This document shows positions 46,301 through 55,800 of a stretch of 64,000 nucleotides of DNA, one piece after another. The first letter of the stretch is position 1; every line of letters begins with the position of its first letter. A model generated the notes under the pieces. The model searched no databases, was not told the DNA's origin, and worked only from the letters and a program-made list of their open reading frames with translations. The position numbers and the translations under genes were made by a program. The stretch comes from Flavobacteriales bacterium (GTDB taxonomy: Bacteria; Bacteroidota; Bacteroidia; Flavobacteriales_F; PHOS-HE28): the NCBI GenBank assembly GCA_016721825.1, contig JADKHI010000001.1:682001-746000 (forward strand), given 5' to 3'.

Positions 46301-46901
46301 CGACAACTACTTGAGGGGGCGAGGCCAGGAAGGCTTGGGTGAAATGCCGTTGATGAAGGTGGAGAGCCAGCAGTACATCCACTACAACAAGGGCAGTGTG
46401 GTGATGTACGGATTGCGAGACTTCATCGGCGAAGCGCGCGTGAATGCGGCGTACCGGGCCTTCGTGGATTCGTTCGCCTTCCAGGGCGCGCCATATCCCA
46501 CCACGCTCGATCTCTACCGCTCGCTGGAGGAGGTGACGCCGGACAGTTTGCGATACTTGCTGGAGGATGGGTTGAAGCACATCACGTTCTACCGCAATGC
46601 CGTGACGGAGGCCAAGGTGGAGGTGGATAGCGACGGCATCTGGACCGTGACAGCCACGATCACCTGCGCGAAGCTCCACGCGGACTCACTCGGCAAAGAG
46701 ACCGAAGTGTCCATGCACGACTGGCTCGATGTGGCTGTGGAACTGGAAGGCGGTGGTGAGCTGAAGCACCGGCATCGGCTTCGCTCCGGCACGAACACAC
46801 TACGACATGTCGTGGCACGGAAGCCTAAAGCCGTGGTGTTGGATCCCGATCACCTGTTCTTCGACCGGGAGGCGGAGGATGATCGGAAGAAGGTGGAGTA
46901 A
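43362..46901 (+). CDS. ABC-2 permease fused to an M1 family aminopeptidase domain (copy 2)
   Basis: 1179 residues, a paralogue of the gene directly upstream, similar from end to end: MIRRLILFELRFWMRHPQLW start, FGNHSWPVTYNVIDLIRS in the second permease half, PGTMPYSEAIGFITDL, and a C-terminus DPDHLFFDREAEDDRKKVE that matches copy 1 closely. The zinc site is H928-E-V-A-H932 with E952, again with 19 residues between. The 103-base gap holds no ATPase gene and no strong promoter, so it probably uses the ATPase at 38790. The pair looks like an old tandem duplication that has diverged. Confidence 0.9.
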   Translation: MIRRLILFELRFWMRHPQLWIFLGLSFAFCFAIAVFEGGGVGSPGMVHVNSPLHVYELYANLAFLWLPMVTAFVNATAIRDFACRTSDIVFSTVVSRRQYIVGRFVGSTLVALIPVLGISLGLVVGSWVPYGDPIRFGPNNWLVHTQAILWFGLTSIAFQSALMFAIASHVRSTAAAFVTSVALVVLSGIASAYSTEVDNALLSSLLDPFGNRALDQVTRYWSVVDNNTRLLPLLGPLTWNRLLWLGIGAAIFVFGYLRFSFTERKSNAAPIIAPVQDHGTGSGALPVVRLASGRSSQWRQFLGLVRSDLIGLLRTPITWIIIGLCLTMLLFALSEVTSMFGNHSWPVTYNVIDLIRSVSLVIMVVIITFYSGELVWRDRETNVDGISSGLPVRSRTIVLSKYAVLLTIGLGLLVLMGLAGIGRQLISGYTHVQPGLYVTYLLIPGMFAFAFWSAIALALQLVVNNKYIGFGLFVVLFAVNSMIWGFLKVSSNLVLLFGAPRMMYSDLNGFGPFLLPWLFFRTYWMAFAACLLFIAALVAVRGGEDMWTWRLRIAGVRWRRAWRIGTLAFGAWFILLAFGFYNTRVLNEPVTEQDTEALQVAYEKDYKRFSNTPLPHFTAVDITVELEPQNRAIRYAANITLTNKGSAPVDTFWFSLPDHMRMTFSVPNALEVLNDSARFQRMFRLNKALLPGDSVHVVVDGEWAPKGFANDVRFLSLVENGTFLNTQDLLPMIGYQQEVELTDPGARRKHGLPVKRRVALLSDDPRQRTSNETMEHADHIRFACTIGTAADQIGIAPGTLVKEWEANGKRWFRYESETPIFNFWSVLSARYTVSREQAGDVTLEVYHHPEHSTNVPRMLKGMRDAIAFASANFGPYQHKVARIIEFPRYRRFAQSFPGTMPYSEAIGFITDLRDTARIDMVYYVVAHEVAHQWWGHQVLGPRMQGSSMIVESMAQFTALMVLEKEYGRGAMRKFLNYERDNYLRGRGQEGLGEMPLMKVESQQYIHYNKGSVVMYGLRDFIGEARVNAAYRAFVDSFAFQGAPYPTTLDLYRSLEEVTPDSLRYLLEDGLKHITFYRNAVTEAKVEVDSDGIWTVTATITCAKLHADSLGKETEVSMHDWLDVAVELEGGGELKHRHRLRSGTNTLRHVVARKPKAVVLDPDHLFFDREAEDDRKKVE

Positions 46902-46912
46902 ACCCTCGCGGA

Positions 46913-48940
46913 CTATTCGCGAACGAAACGACCGGTCAGGGAACGACCGTCCGCCAACGTGATCTGCACAGCCCACACACCGGGTATGAGAGCTTGTGTA
47001 TTGAGGCTGCTCGCCGAAAGCTCCGGTAACCGCACGATCCGTCCGGTGGCATCGATGGCTTGCGCTTGGACCACGGTGCCGTCGGTGCGGATGAAGAGGC
47101 GTTCACCCGCAGGGTTGGGATAGAGCATTAAGGACGATGAGGCGACTTCCTCCACCCCCACGTTCAGCACCACCAGCACCGTGTCCGAGTTCCATGTACA
47201 ACCGTAGGCATCGGCGACCTCCGCGAAGTAGTTCCCAGTGAGCGGTGCGATGATCGAAGCGCTGTCCGCACCGGTGAGCAACTGGCCATCCACGAACCAC
47301 TGCCACGCCGTGCCGCCGCCGATCCAAAGCGAATCGTTGAGCACTTGAAGAGCGTATCCGGGATCGGTGGCTTCTTCGATGAACACCGTATCGATGATCA
47401 CCTGGCCCAGGCTGTCCGTCACCTCCAGCACGTAGGGACCGACGCACAGGCCCTGCTGATCGGCCGTTGTGGAACCGGTGCTCCACTGGAAGCTGAACGG
47501 TGCACGGCCGTTCACGTAGGTGGTGATCGCGCCGTCACACGCACCCGGGCAAGATGGGGTCACCACAAGGCTTACATCGAAGGTGCTGTCAATGCCGGAG
47601 ACCATCATCGCATCGCCGTTCGCCACATCGTCGATGGTGCTGCTGCCGTAGGTGACCAACCCCCAGTAGTAGCCGCCGAAATACAATTGGTGCGGCGCCA
47701 CGGACCGCCGGTGGATGCTCAAGGGCACGTCGCGCTGGAAGCCACCGGCCCGCTGTGCCCATACCACATCGCCATCGCCATCCATCTTCAGGATCACGAT
47801 GTCCTCGCCACCGGCGCTGGTGATCGAGGTGCCGAAGAAGTCCACCGTGTTCAGGATCTGAACAGCTACGTACACATTGCCTCGTCCATCGGCAGCCGCC
47901 CTCCAGCTCAGGTCGCGTTGCGCGGAACCGGTGCTCTTGCCCCATTGGTAGTTCCCATCGGCATCGAACTTCAGGATCATGAAGTCATCGTTGCTGCTCA
48001 CGGAGGTGAGGGTGTCGTCCGGCAGGAACAGGCTTCCCCACAGCCTGCCGACCATGAATACGTTGCCCAGGGTGTCGGCCGTGATGCCCATGCCCTCGTG
48101 GTCGCCGGAGGCGTAGCTGTTCGCCCAAAGCGCATTGCCATCCAGGTCGCAGGCGAGTACGTAGGCCTTGCCGGTGTTCGAAGTGGTCGAGACCGGCAGC
48201 CCGTCGAATTCACCGATGGCGAACCCGAACTGCCCGGTGATGAACAGCCGATCCCCAGCCACCGAAATGCCCCGGCTCGACTTCGCCTGCCCCAGCCCCG
48301 TGCTGATCTTGGCCCAATTCAACACGCCCGTGCTGTCGTAGCTCGCCACAAAGATCTGGCGCTGGTTGTTGCTCGCGATCTGCAGCGGATCGAAACGCAC
48401 GGTGAAGCCTCCGACGAAACCCGTGATGAACACATCCCCGTCCGCTGAGACCGCGATGCCGCGCGCCTCATCGTTGGAACTGCTGCCCGCACGGCGTGCC
48501 CAGAGACAGGTGCCATCCACATCGTAGCGGGCCACGAAGATGTCATCACCGACATAGGAGGCCAGGGTGATGCCGTTGCCGAGATCCGCGGTGCCATTGT
48601 AGCTGCCGGTGATGTAGATGCGGTCCTGCGCATCGATGGCGATGTCGTAGGCCAGGGCATCGTCGAAGGTGACCAGCACGCTGCGCACCCAAAGGCAGGT
48701 GCCGGCGGCATCGTACTTCGCCAATACGCCGGCCGTGTTGCTGCCCGTAGTGATGGTGCCGCACCCGAATTGGGATGTTCCCCGCACGCTGCCCGCCCAA
48801 TAGACATTGCCTTGGCTGTCGGTCGCGATGCCATAACACTGATCCACGTTGCTGCCGTCGCCGGCGCTGACGGCCCAGTTCCATCGTTGGCCGTGAACGG
48901 AAGCGGTGATCAGGACGAAAAGAAGGGTAAGGATGCGCAT
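46913..48940 (-). CDS. Secreted T9SS protein with SBBP-type beta-propeller repeats
   Basis: 675 residues from the ATG at 48940 (MRILTLLFVLITASVHG, then Q, a clean signal peptide); the longer frame crosses the -7 box. Residues 20-440 consist of repeats of about 45-50 residues with the pattern D-x-x-G-N-V-Y-x-x-G and CLWVRS or CLWARRAG, as in SBBP/NHL beta-propellers. A SprB-like domain (CPGACDGAITTYVNG) and an Ig-like stretch (YGCTWNSDTVLVVL) come next. The end is a type A T9SS sorting domain (LMLYPNPAGERLFIR). Probably a secreted or surface binding protein. It converges on the permease-peptidase gene with 11 bases between them. Confidence 0.87.
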   Translation of the reverse strand: MRILTLLFVLITASVHGQRWNWAVSAGDGSNVDQCYGIATDSQGNVYWAGSVRGTSQFGCGTITTGSNTAGVLAKYDAAGTCLWVRSVLVTFDDALAYDIAIDAQDRIYITGSYNGTADLGNGITLASYVGDDIFVARYDVDGTCLWARRAGSSSNDEARGIAVSADGDVFITGFVGGFTVRFDPLQIASNNQRQIFVASYDSTGVLNWAKISTGLGQAKSSRGISVAGDRLFITGQFGFAIGEFDGLPVSTTSNTGKAYVLACDLDGNALWANSYASGDHEGMGITADTLGNVFMVGRLWGSLFLPDDTLTSVSSNDDFMILKFDADGNYQWGKSTGSAQRDLSWRAAADGRGNVYVAVQILNTVDFFGTSITSAGGEDIVILKMDGDGDVVWAQRAGGFQRDVPLSIHRRSVAPHQLYFGGYYWGLVTYGSSTIDDVANGDAMMVSGIDSTFDVSLVVTPSCPGACDGAITTYVNGRAPFSFQWSTGSTTADQQGLCVGPYVLEVTDSLGQVIIDTVFIEEATDPGYALQVLNDSLWIGGGTAWQWFVDGQLLTGADSASIIAPLTGNYFAEVADAYGCTWNSDTVLVVLNVGVEEVASSSLMLYPNPAGERLFIRTDGTVVQAQAIDATGRIVRLPELSASSLNTQALIPGVWAVQITLADGRSLTGRFVRE

Positions 48941-48945
48941 GGGGG

Positions 48946-48953
48946 CAAAGCTA
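48946..48953 (-). promoter_or_regulatory. Bacteroidota -7 box of the beta-propeller T9SS gene
   Basis: TAGCTTTG on the minus strand, exact TAnnTTTG match, with only 5 bases between it and the ATG at 48940, so the transcript would be leaderless. It decides against the upstream in-frame start. The same 81-base gap must also hold the promoter of the divergent kinase gene, where GTAATTTG (49008-49015) is the nearest candidate. Confidence 0.55.
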
Positions 48954-49021
48954 TTCGGCGAGCGAATGCTCACTTCTTACCGTACCGAGGAGAAAGCCGC
49001 CTACCGCGTAATTTGCCGGGC

Positions 49022-52000
49022 ATGCGGCGCGCGGGTCTCCTGTTCGCTCTGGTCATCGGCCGGAGCATGGCCCTCTTGGCGCAACAGGAAACACTGTTCG
49101 ATCACGTCTCCACCGCCGATGGTCTGCCAAGCGATGAGGTGCATGCCTTGTTCGAGGACCGCGATGGCTACATCTGGGCCGGCACCGGCGATGGTCTGGC
49201 GCGCATGGAAGGTACCCGCATACGCGTCTTTCACCATGATCCGAATGACAGCATCAGTCTGGCACATGACCAGGTGAACGGCATCACACAGAGCTCAGAT
49301 GGGACGCTCTGGTTGGCAACGATGAACGGGTTATCGCGCTTTGCGCCGCGCAGTGGCACCTTCATGAACCAGCGCATAGCCGCCACAGGCAACAATGCCC
49401 GCCAGGCCAATCGTATGCGGCAGGTGCTGGCCATCGGCGATTCGTTGCTTTGGGTGGTGAGTGAAGCCGGGTTGTATCGCTATGACATCAAGCGTGCTGT
49501 TTTCAGCAATGTGCAGGGGCTAGCGGCCGGCATGGGTCCTGCGGGCACCGTCAACGCGAACGCCGCGCTTCATTGGGATGCCGAGCGCACCACCTTGTGG
49601 GCAGCCACCCTTCAAGGTCTCGCTTCCTGGAACGCGAACACCGGGCGATGGACGGACCACCGCACCACCAACAAAGAACCTTGGACCGCGCGAACCGCGA
49701 CCGATGCCCCGATCGTTCACGACGATGCGCTCTGGTTCTTCCGCAACAAGCCGTACACCTTGTTCAGCTACGACCTGCGCACAGGCCATCTTCAGATGCA
49801 TCCGGATGTTGAGGAAATGCCGAACAAGTTCACGCTGCGTTGCCAGGCTTTCGACCCGGATGGGCGCCATTGGATGTCCACATGGACGCATCGTCTATTT
49901 CAGCGCGAGCGGAACGGCGTATGGCACGAACTGAAGGAAGATGGCACCGGACTCCCTTCCGCACGCGTCGGCTGCATGTTGCTTGACCGGTCGGGGGATC
50001 GCTGGTTCGGCACAAGCCGCGGCATCGCTTTGCTGAACCATGGTTCCTCGGCCAACACGTTGCTGCCCTTTGACGCGTCTCCTTCCGAGATCACGACCAT
50101 GCGCGCCTGGGGAACGGACACCCTGCTCGTAGGTACCTCCGGCGGAGGTATTCACATCGTTGACCTTGGGAGCGGAACCTCAACCGCACTTCGTCTAACT
50201 GGTGTGAATGACCTCGAAGGCACCGAACGCGGGGCCAATCTGGTGAATTCGTTCGGTCGCGCAATGGACCAACAACTTCTGGTCTGCACGGCTTACGGAC
50301 TTGCAGAATTGGACGTTCGGCGTGCGCTACTTCGGCCAGCGGAGGACTTGATGGTCCTGTTGCCCAAGGTGAGGCGCGCCTCGTTCACATTCGCCTGCCT
50401 GGTGGACAGTGCACTGTGGCTGGGCACCTGGAGCCGCGGTCTTTGGCGTGTTGATCCGCGGGATGGAAGCACCACACGCGTCGATACCATGATCGGCCCT
50501 TATGGTCGGATACCTGGCTCCTTTCTTCTTTCGTGGCTCACGACGCGAAATGGCGAGCACTGGATCGGATTGAACAACGGTGGTGGTCTTGCCCACTGGC
50601 AGCACGGGAAATGGGTACCCGTGCTCGATGGGAACGGTGCATCGGTCGGCGGTGTGGTGCGGTGCATGGCCGAAGCACCCGATGGTCGCTTGTGGCTGGG
50701 CACGCACGAACAAGGCATCGTGATCCATGATCCACGCACCGGTGACAACCGCTTCGTGACCCGTCGTGATGGCCTGCCAAGTGCCCGCCTTCTCGCCCTG
50801 CATTTCCTAAGGAACGGCACGTTGTGGGCCTCTACCCCACGCGGACTAGCGTACATGCCAGCGCAAGGATCCACGTTCCAGCCCTTCCCCCTTCCCTCGG
50901 CTCTACGCGGCCTCTCGCACACGCCCGGGCTGATGGAACTTGAGGACGGCCGCGTGGCCATCGGCATGGGTGGTCGAATCCTGCTTCACGACCCGGTGCG
51001 GGCCACTGCACTGTTGCCCCCAACGGCGGTCTTCACCGGCTACCGTGTGAACGACGAGTCTTCCTTGGGCCCGCCGGAACCGCTTGTGCTGGAGGCGGAC
51101 CGCAAAGCCCTCACCCTGGAACTCGGAGCGTTGGGCACCCGACCCGGACATTCGCCGGTCTTCCGCTATCGGATCGCACCGCGCGACACTGCGTGGACCG
51201 AGATCGGCTCAGCACAACGCATCGACCTATTCGACCTTGCACCAGGCAGTTACAACATTGCGGTGCAGGCCAGCAGCAATGGTGTTCTCTGGAGCCAGGC
51301 ACAGGCCCAAGCGGCCATCGAGATCCTCCCCCCGTTCCATACGACCTGGTGGTTCCGATCGCTTGTGGTGGCGTTCATCATACTGCTGGCCTTCGTCGGT
51401 TTCCGACTGTATCTGGCCGATCGTTTGCGCGAGCAGCGCGAAGCCTTCGAACGCGAACAAGCGGTACTGGCCGAACGCATGCGCATCGCTGGCGACATGC
51501 ACGACGACCTTGGGGCCGGGCTCAGCGGCTTGAAGCTGCGCAGCGAAATGGCCCTGCGCGTGGAGAAGGACCCTGTGAAGCGCGAACAGCTCGGTTCATT
51601 GGCGAACACCGCCGGTGAACTGATCGGTAGCATGCGTCAGATCATCTGGACCATGAACGCTGACCAGACCAGCTTGGAGGACCTGGTGGTGTACACGACG
51701 AACTATGCACGCACCTATTGTGAGCAGAACGCACTTACCATCGCAGTGGATGCTCGCGGTCCATGGCCTGATGTGCGTTTGAACAGCGAACAACGTCGGA
51801 ACATCTTCCTCGTGGTCAAGGAGGCCTTGCACAACATCGTGAAGCACGCCCATGCGAGTTCAGTGGAGCTTCACATGAACTGCACCCACCAGTTCCATGT
51901 GGAACTCAGCGACAATGGCGTTGGCTTGCCGAAGGGCACGGAAGATGCGGTGGGCAACGGCTTGCGGAACATGCGCAAGCGCATCACCTCACTCGGCGGC

Positions 52001-52069
52001 ACATTGAGCATGAACGGAGAGCACGGTACACGCATTCGCTTCCATGTACCCATCATCGAGCGACCCTAA
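49022..52069 (+). CDS. Propeller-type two-component sensor histidine kinase (HisKA_3)
   Basis: 1015 residues from the ATG at 49022, which gives a signal peptide (MRRAGLLFALVIGRSMALLA); the open frame upstream is antisense to the neighbouring T9SS gene. The periplasmic part has two-component propeller repeats (GLPSDEVHALFEDRDGYIWA; RDGLPSARLLALHFLRNGTL) and a Y_Y_Y domain near 700. One membrane helix (SLVVAFIILLAFVGFRLYLA) leads to a HisKA_3 box with H827 in GDMHDDLG and a HATPase domain with GLRNMRKRI. This is the NarL/LuxR-linked kinase type. The regulator gene follows 46 bases downstream. The ligand is unknown. Confidence 0.9.
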   Translation: MRRAGLLFALVIGRSMALLAQQETLFDHVSTADGLPSDEVHALFEDRDGYIWAGTGDGLARMEGTRIRVFHHDPNDSISLAHDQVNGITQSSDGTLWLATMNGLSRFAPRSGTFMNQRIAATGNNARQANRMRQVLAIGDSLLWVVSEAGLYRYDIKRAVFSNVQGLAAGMGPAGTVNANAALHWDAERTTLWAATLQGLASWNANTGRWTDHRTTNKEPWTARTATDAPIVHDDALWFFRNKPYTLFSYDLRTGHLQMHPDVEEMPNKFTLRCQAFDPDGRHWMSTWTHRLFQRERNGVWHELKEDGTGLPSARVGCMLLDRSGDRWFGTSRGIALLNHGSSANTLLPFDASPSEITTMRAWGTDTLLVGTSGGGIHIVDLGSGTSTALRLTGVNDLEGTERGANLVNSFGRAMDQQLLVCTAYGLAELDVRRALLRPAEDLMVLLPKVRRASFTFACLVDSALWLGTWSRGLWRVDPRDGSTTRVDTMIGPYGRIPGSFLLSWLTTRNGEHWIGLNNGGGLAHWQHGKWVPVLDGNGASVGGVVRCMAEAPDGRLWLGTHEQGIVIHDPRTGDNRFVTRRDGLPSARLLALHFLRNGTLWASTPRGLAYMPAQGSTFQPFPLPSALRGLSHTPGLMELEDGRVAIGMGGRILLHDPVRATALLPPTAVFTGYRVNDESSLGPPEPLVLEADRKALTLELGALGTRPGHSPVFRYRIAPRDTAWTEIGSAQRIDLFDLAPGSYNIAVQASSNGVLWSQAQAQAAIEILPPFHTTWWFRSLVVAFIILLAFVGFRLYLADRLREQREAFEREQAVLAERMRIAGDMHDDLGAGLSGLKLRSEMALRVEKDPVKREQLGSLANTAGELIGSMRQIIWTMNADQTSLEDLVVYTTNYARTYCEQNALTIAVDARGPWPDVRLNSEQRRNIFLVVKEALHNIVKHAHASSVELHMNCTHQFHVELSDNGVGLPKGTEDAVGNGLRNMRKRITSLGGTLSMNGEHGTRIRFHVPIIERP

Positions 52070-52115
52070 CGAACGTTCTATTGCATACCCGGGCCCCTAG
52101 CATCACATTCGCACC

Positions 52116-52757
52116 ATGAGCACGTCCGTACCGATCAAGGTGAGCATAGTCGAGGATGACAATACGATCCGCGAAACACTGCGCTCGCTGTTCCTGTTCG
52201 AAGAAGGCATGCAAGCGTTCACCGTGCACAGCACGGCCGAAGATGCGCTCATGCGACTGGGAGAGACCTGCCCTGATGTGGTGATCATGGACATCAACCT
52301 GCCCGGAGCCAGCGGCATCGATTGTGTACGACAGATGAGCCAGCGGTGCAGTGGCGCGCAATACCTGATGTACACCGTGCATGATGATGATCACCGCGTC
52401 TTCGAAGCATTGAAGGCCGGGGCCAATGGTTACATCCTCAAGAGCAGCACGCCGGACCAGATCCTGGACGCGGTCCGCGAACTGAGCAGCGGCGGAAGTC
52501 CCATGAGCGCGCATGTCGCTCGCCGCGTGGTGGCGCACTTACGGCCCACCGGAGCTACAGGCAGCATGGCCGAGAGCGGATTGAGCGATCGGGAGCAGCA
52601 AGTGCTGGCCCTGCTCGCGGAAGGTCTGCTCTATAAGGAGATCAGTGACCGTTTGGGCATCACTGTGGGCACCATCAAGCAGCACATCCACCGCATGTAC
52701 GAGAAGCTGCACGTGCAGAACAGGACCGAAGCGGTGAACCGGTATTTCGGCCGGTAA
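52116..52757 (+). CDS. NarL/FixJ-type response regulator
   Basis: 213 residues. The receiver domain has acidic pocket EDD near 13-15, phospho-acceptor D59 in VVIMDINLPG, and K in YILKSST. The C-terminal LuxR helix-turn-helix spans about 148-205 (LSDREQQVLALLAEGLLYKE; GTIKQHIHRMYEKL). It is a DNA-binding transcription factor phosphorylated by the kinase encoded just upstream. The next gene downstream is the giant S8 protease, a possible target, although nothing in the sequence proves this. Confidence 0.93.
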   Translation: MSTSVPIKVSIVEDDNTIRETLRSLFLFEEGMQAFTVHSTAEDALMRLGETCPDVVIMDINLPGASGIDCVRQMSQRCSGAQYLMYTVHDDDHRVFEALKAGANGYILKSSTPDQILDAVRELSSGGSPMSAHVARRVVAHLRPTGATGSMAESGLSDREQQVLALLAEGLLYKEISDRLGITVGTIKQHIHRMYEKLHVQNRTEAVNRYFGR

Positions 52758-52864
52758 GGGCCGAGAAAGGCGTTGCTTGGTCAACCAATGTTCATCAAGC
52801 ACACTAACTAAGGTTGACCCCCTTGACACGCGAGGGGATCAGGGGATCGGGGAATTTGGTCGCA

Positions 52865-52883
52865 CGAACGCTTCAATCGTTCG
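52865..52883. other. Inverted repeat upstream of the S8 protease gene
   Basis: CGAACG (52865-52870), 7 bases, CGTTCG (52878-52883): a perfect palindrome whose right arm ends 6 bases before the ATG at 52890. It could be a regulator-binding site for the adjacent NarL-type protein or an RNA hairpin over the start region. Confidence 0.4.
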
Positions 52884-52889
52884 AGCGAT

Positions 52890-55800
52890 ATGAACCGCAA
52901 ACCCATCCTCCTGCTTCTGTTCCTGTTGTATTCTTCCGCATTGGTGGCACAGCAGGCCTGGCAGCCTGGAGAAGTCCTCTTCCTATTGAACAAGGAGAAC
53001 AGGGTCGAGGATGTGCAACAAGAAGTGTCGCGCCAGCTGCCTGATGGCACCACGTTGAAAGGCATTGTGCCGCTGGGGCGAAATGCGCGCTACCACAAGT
53101 TGGAAGTGCAGGGAACGGGCTTCGATGACAGGAACATTGAAAAACTCGTTGCGCGTATTCCCGGAGTGGTCGCCACTTCCCTCAACTACCGGATCCAGTA
53201 CCGTGCGGTGCCGAACGACACGGACTATGGCAACCAATGGTCCATGGACGACATCAACGTGGAACCCGTGTGGGACTTCACCACCGGCGGCACCCTGGCC
53301 AACGGAAAGCGCATCGCGGTGGCGATCAGCGACGAAGCCATCGAGACCACCCATCCTGATCTGCAGAACAACATCTGGCCGGGATCCCCACACCAGGGCA
53401 GCGGTGCATTCCATGGAACGGCGGTGGCCAGTGTGGTGGGTGCGGTAGGCAACAATGCGCAAGGCATCGCGGGGGTGAACTGGGACGTGGACATCGTTTC
53501 CAGTGCTGCCGCTTTTGATCTGTCGGATGTGATCGACGTGTTCGAGGACGCACTTACCCTGCGGCAACAGTTCAACAACTCGAACGGCGTGAACGGCGCC
53601 ATGGTGGTGAGTGTCACGGCATCGTGGGGTACGCCCGGTGTTCTCGCATGCGACGGATTCAGCTATCCGCTCTTCCACGACATGGCCACGGCAGGTATAC
53701 TCGTGATCACCTCCGGACCGAACGAGCCTACTGATCTGGATGTGGCGCCGGAGTACCCCTCCAGTTGCGCGTTGGCCGAACACCTGGTGGTCGGCTCCAT
53801 CGGACCGCTGGGCCAAACCCCTTACGCTTTCGGCGACAACTCGGTGCATTTGCTCGCACCCGGGCTGGACGTTCCAGTGGCCGATGAGTTCAACAACTAC
53901 CAACTGGCCGATGGCAACTCCTTCGCCATTCCGCATGTGGCGGGTGCCATTGCCTTGCTCTATTCCGTGCCCTGCCCCGGGTTCGCAGCGCTGGTAATGG
54001 ACGACCCGCAGGCCGCGCGCGACCTGGTGAAGAATGCGATCCTGAACAACACCGCTCCCGTGCCCGGTGGCAACGCGCTCACCATCACCGGCGGAAAATT
54101 GAACGTGTTCGCGGCGTACCAAGCCCTAATGGCGCAGTGCCCTTCGTGCGATACCGTGACGGTGAACCTGACCACCGCAGCGGGGGCGGCAGCCGTTTTC
54201 ACCTTGGAGAACGGTTCGGGTGATCTGGTGGCGCAAGGCACTGGGGATTCCATAGCCTTCTGCGCGCAGGAAGGCTGCTTCAATGCGGTCGTGCTCGATG
54301 GCGCTTCGCAACCGCTCACGGGAACCTTCACCGTGGAACTGTTCGGCACTACGCTTTCCTCGGGCACGATCGAGAATGGCGCACTGAACTTCGTGATCGG
54401 CACGGTGATCACCGGATGCACCGACCCCGGTGCCAACAATTTCAACCCGCTGGCCAACTGCGACGACGGTAGCTGTTGCCAGGCGAACGCGGTGACCCTC
54501 ACCCTGTTCGCGCAGGACCAGGTGGCCAATGGCACCGCGCTGCTCCTGGTGGAAGCGGCCGGCGATACGCTCTACTCCGGGCCCGTCACCATTGCCTATG
54601 ATGCGCAAGCGGACGCGAGCTTCGGCAAGGTGACCCTGTGCGCACCGGCTGGTTGCCTTTCCGTGTTGGCCCAGCAGAACGATGTCGTCCTGGTCGAGGC
54701 CGGTCTCGCCGAGATCCCCGGTGGGCCGTACACCGAGTACTACTTTCCGATCGGCGAGGCCACCACGGTGCCCGTAGGCGTATCGACCGTGGAACAGTGC
54801 GACGGGATCGACAACAACTGCAACGGGTTGGTGGATGAGGACTTCCAGTGGTTCCCGGATAACGACAACGATGGTGTCGGGGCCAACGTGCCGGGAACGA
54901 TCTCCTGCACACCGATCGAAGGCTTCGTGGCGGTCGATGGTGATTGCGACGATGCGAACGCAGCGATCTTCCCGGGCGCAGCGGACCCCTGCGAAGGAGG
55001 CGATAGTACCGACAACGATTGTAATGGACTGGTGGATGACAATGATGCGCCCATCTGGTTCGTGGATGCGGACGGTGACGGATGGGGAGCCGATATCGGT
55101 CTCATCCAGGTCTGCACAGCGCCACCGGGCTATGTGGCCCAAGGCGGCGATTGCGACGATACAAACGTGAACGTATTCCCGGGCGCCGCTGAACTGTGCG
55201 ACGGTTTGGACAACGACTGCGACGGCCTCAACGACGAGGATTTCCTCTGGTACCCCGATGCCGATGGCGACGGCGTCGGTACCAACGATGTGGAGGCGAT
55301 CACAAGTTGCACGCAGCCACCCGGCATGGTGGCCAACAACGCCGATTGCAACGATGCTGCGGCTACCGTGTACCCTGGCGCACCCGAACTATGCGACCTG
55401 GTGGACAACGACTGCGATGGCATCACCGATGAGGACTTCTTCTGGTTCGTGGATGTGGACAACGACGGCTTCGGCGATCCAGCAACGGTGCAGTACAGCT
55501 GCACGCCCATCCCGGGGTCCATGAACATCGGTGGCGATTGTGATGATGCGGATGCGAACATCACGCTGCCGGGTTCGGCGTGCGACGATGGCAACCCCGG
55601 AACCATCGATGATATTATCCTGGCGAGCTGCACCTGCCTGGGATTCGTCCAAGGAGCCTGTGACGACGGCGAGATCGAGGACTGCAATGGCAACTGTGCA
55701 CCGGTGGAATGGGTGGGTGACAACACCTGCGATGACGGTTCCTTCGAATGGAACGGCAACTTCATCGACTTCAATTGCATCCAGTTCGCCAACGACGGCG

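Noticed and set aside
48770..49021. N-terminal extension of the histidine kinase
   Set aside because: It overlaps the divergent T9SS gene and shows no domain; the ATG at 49022 begins a signal peptide.
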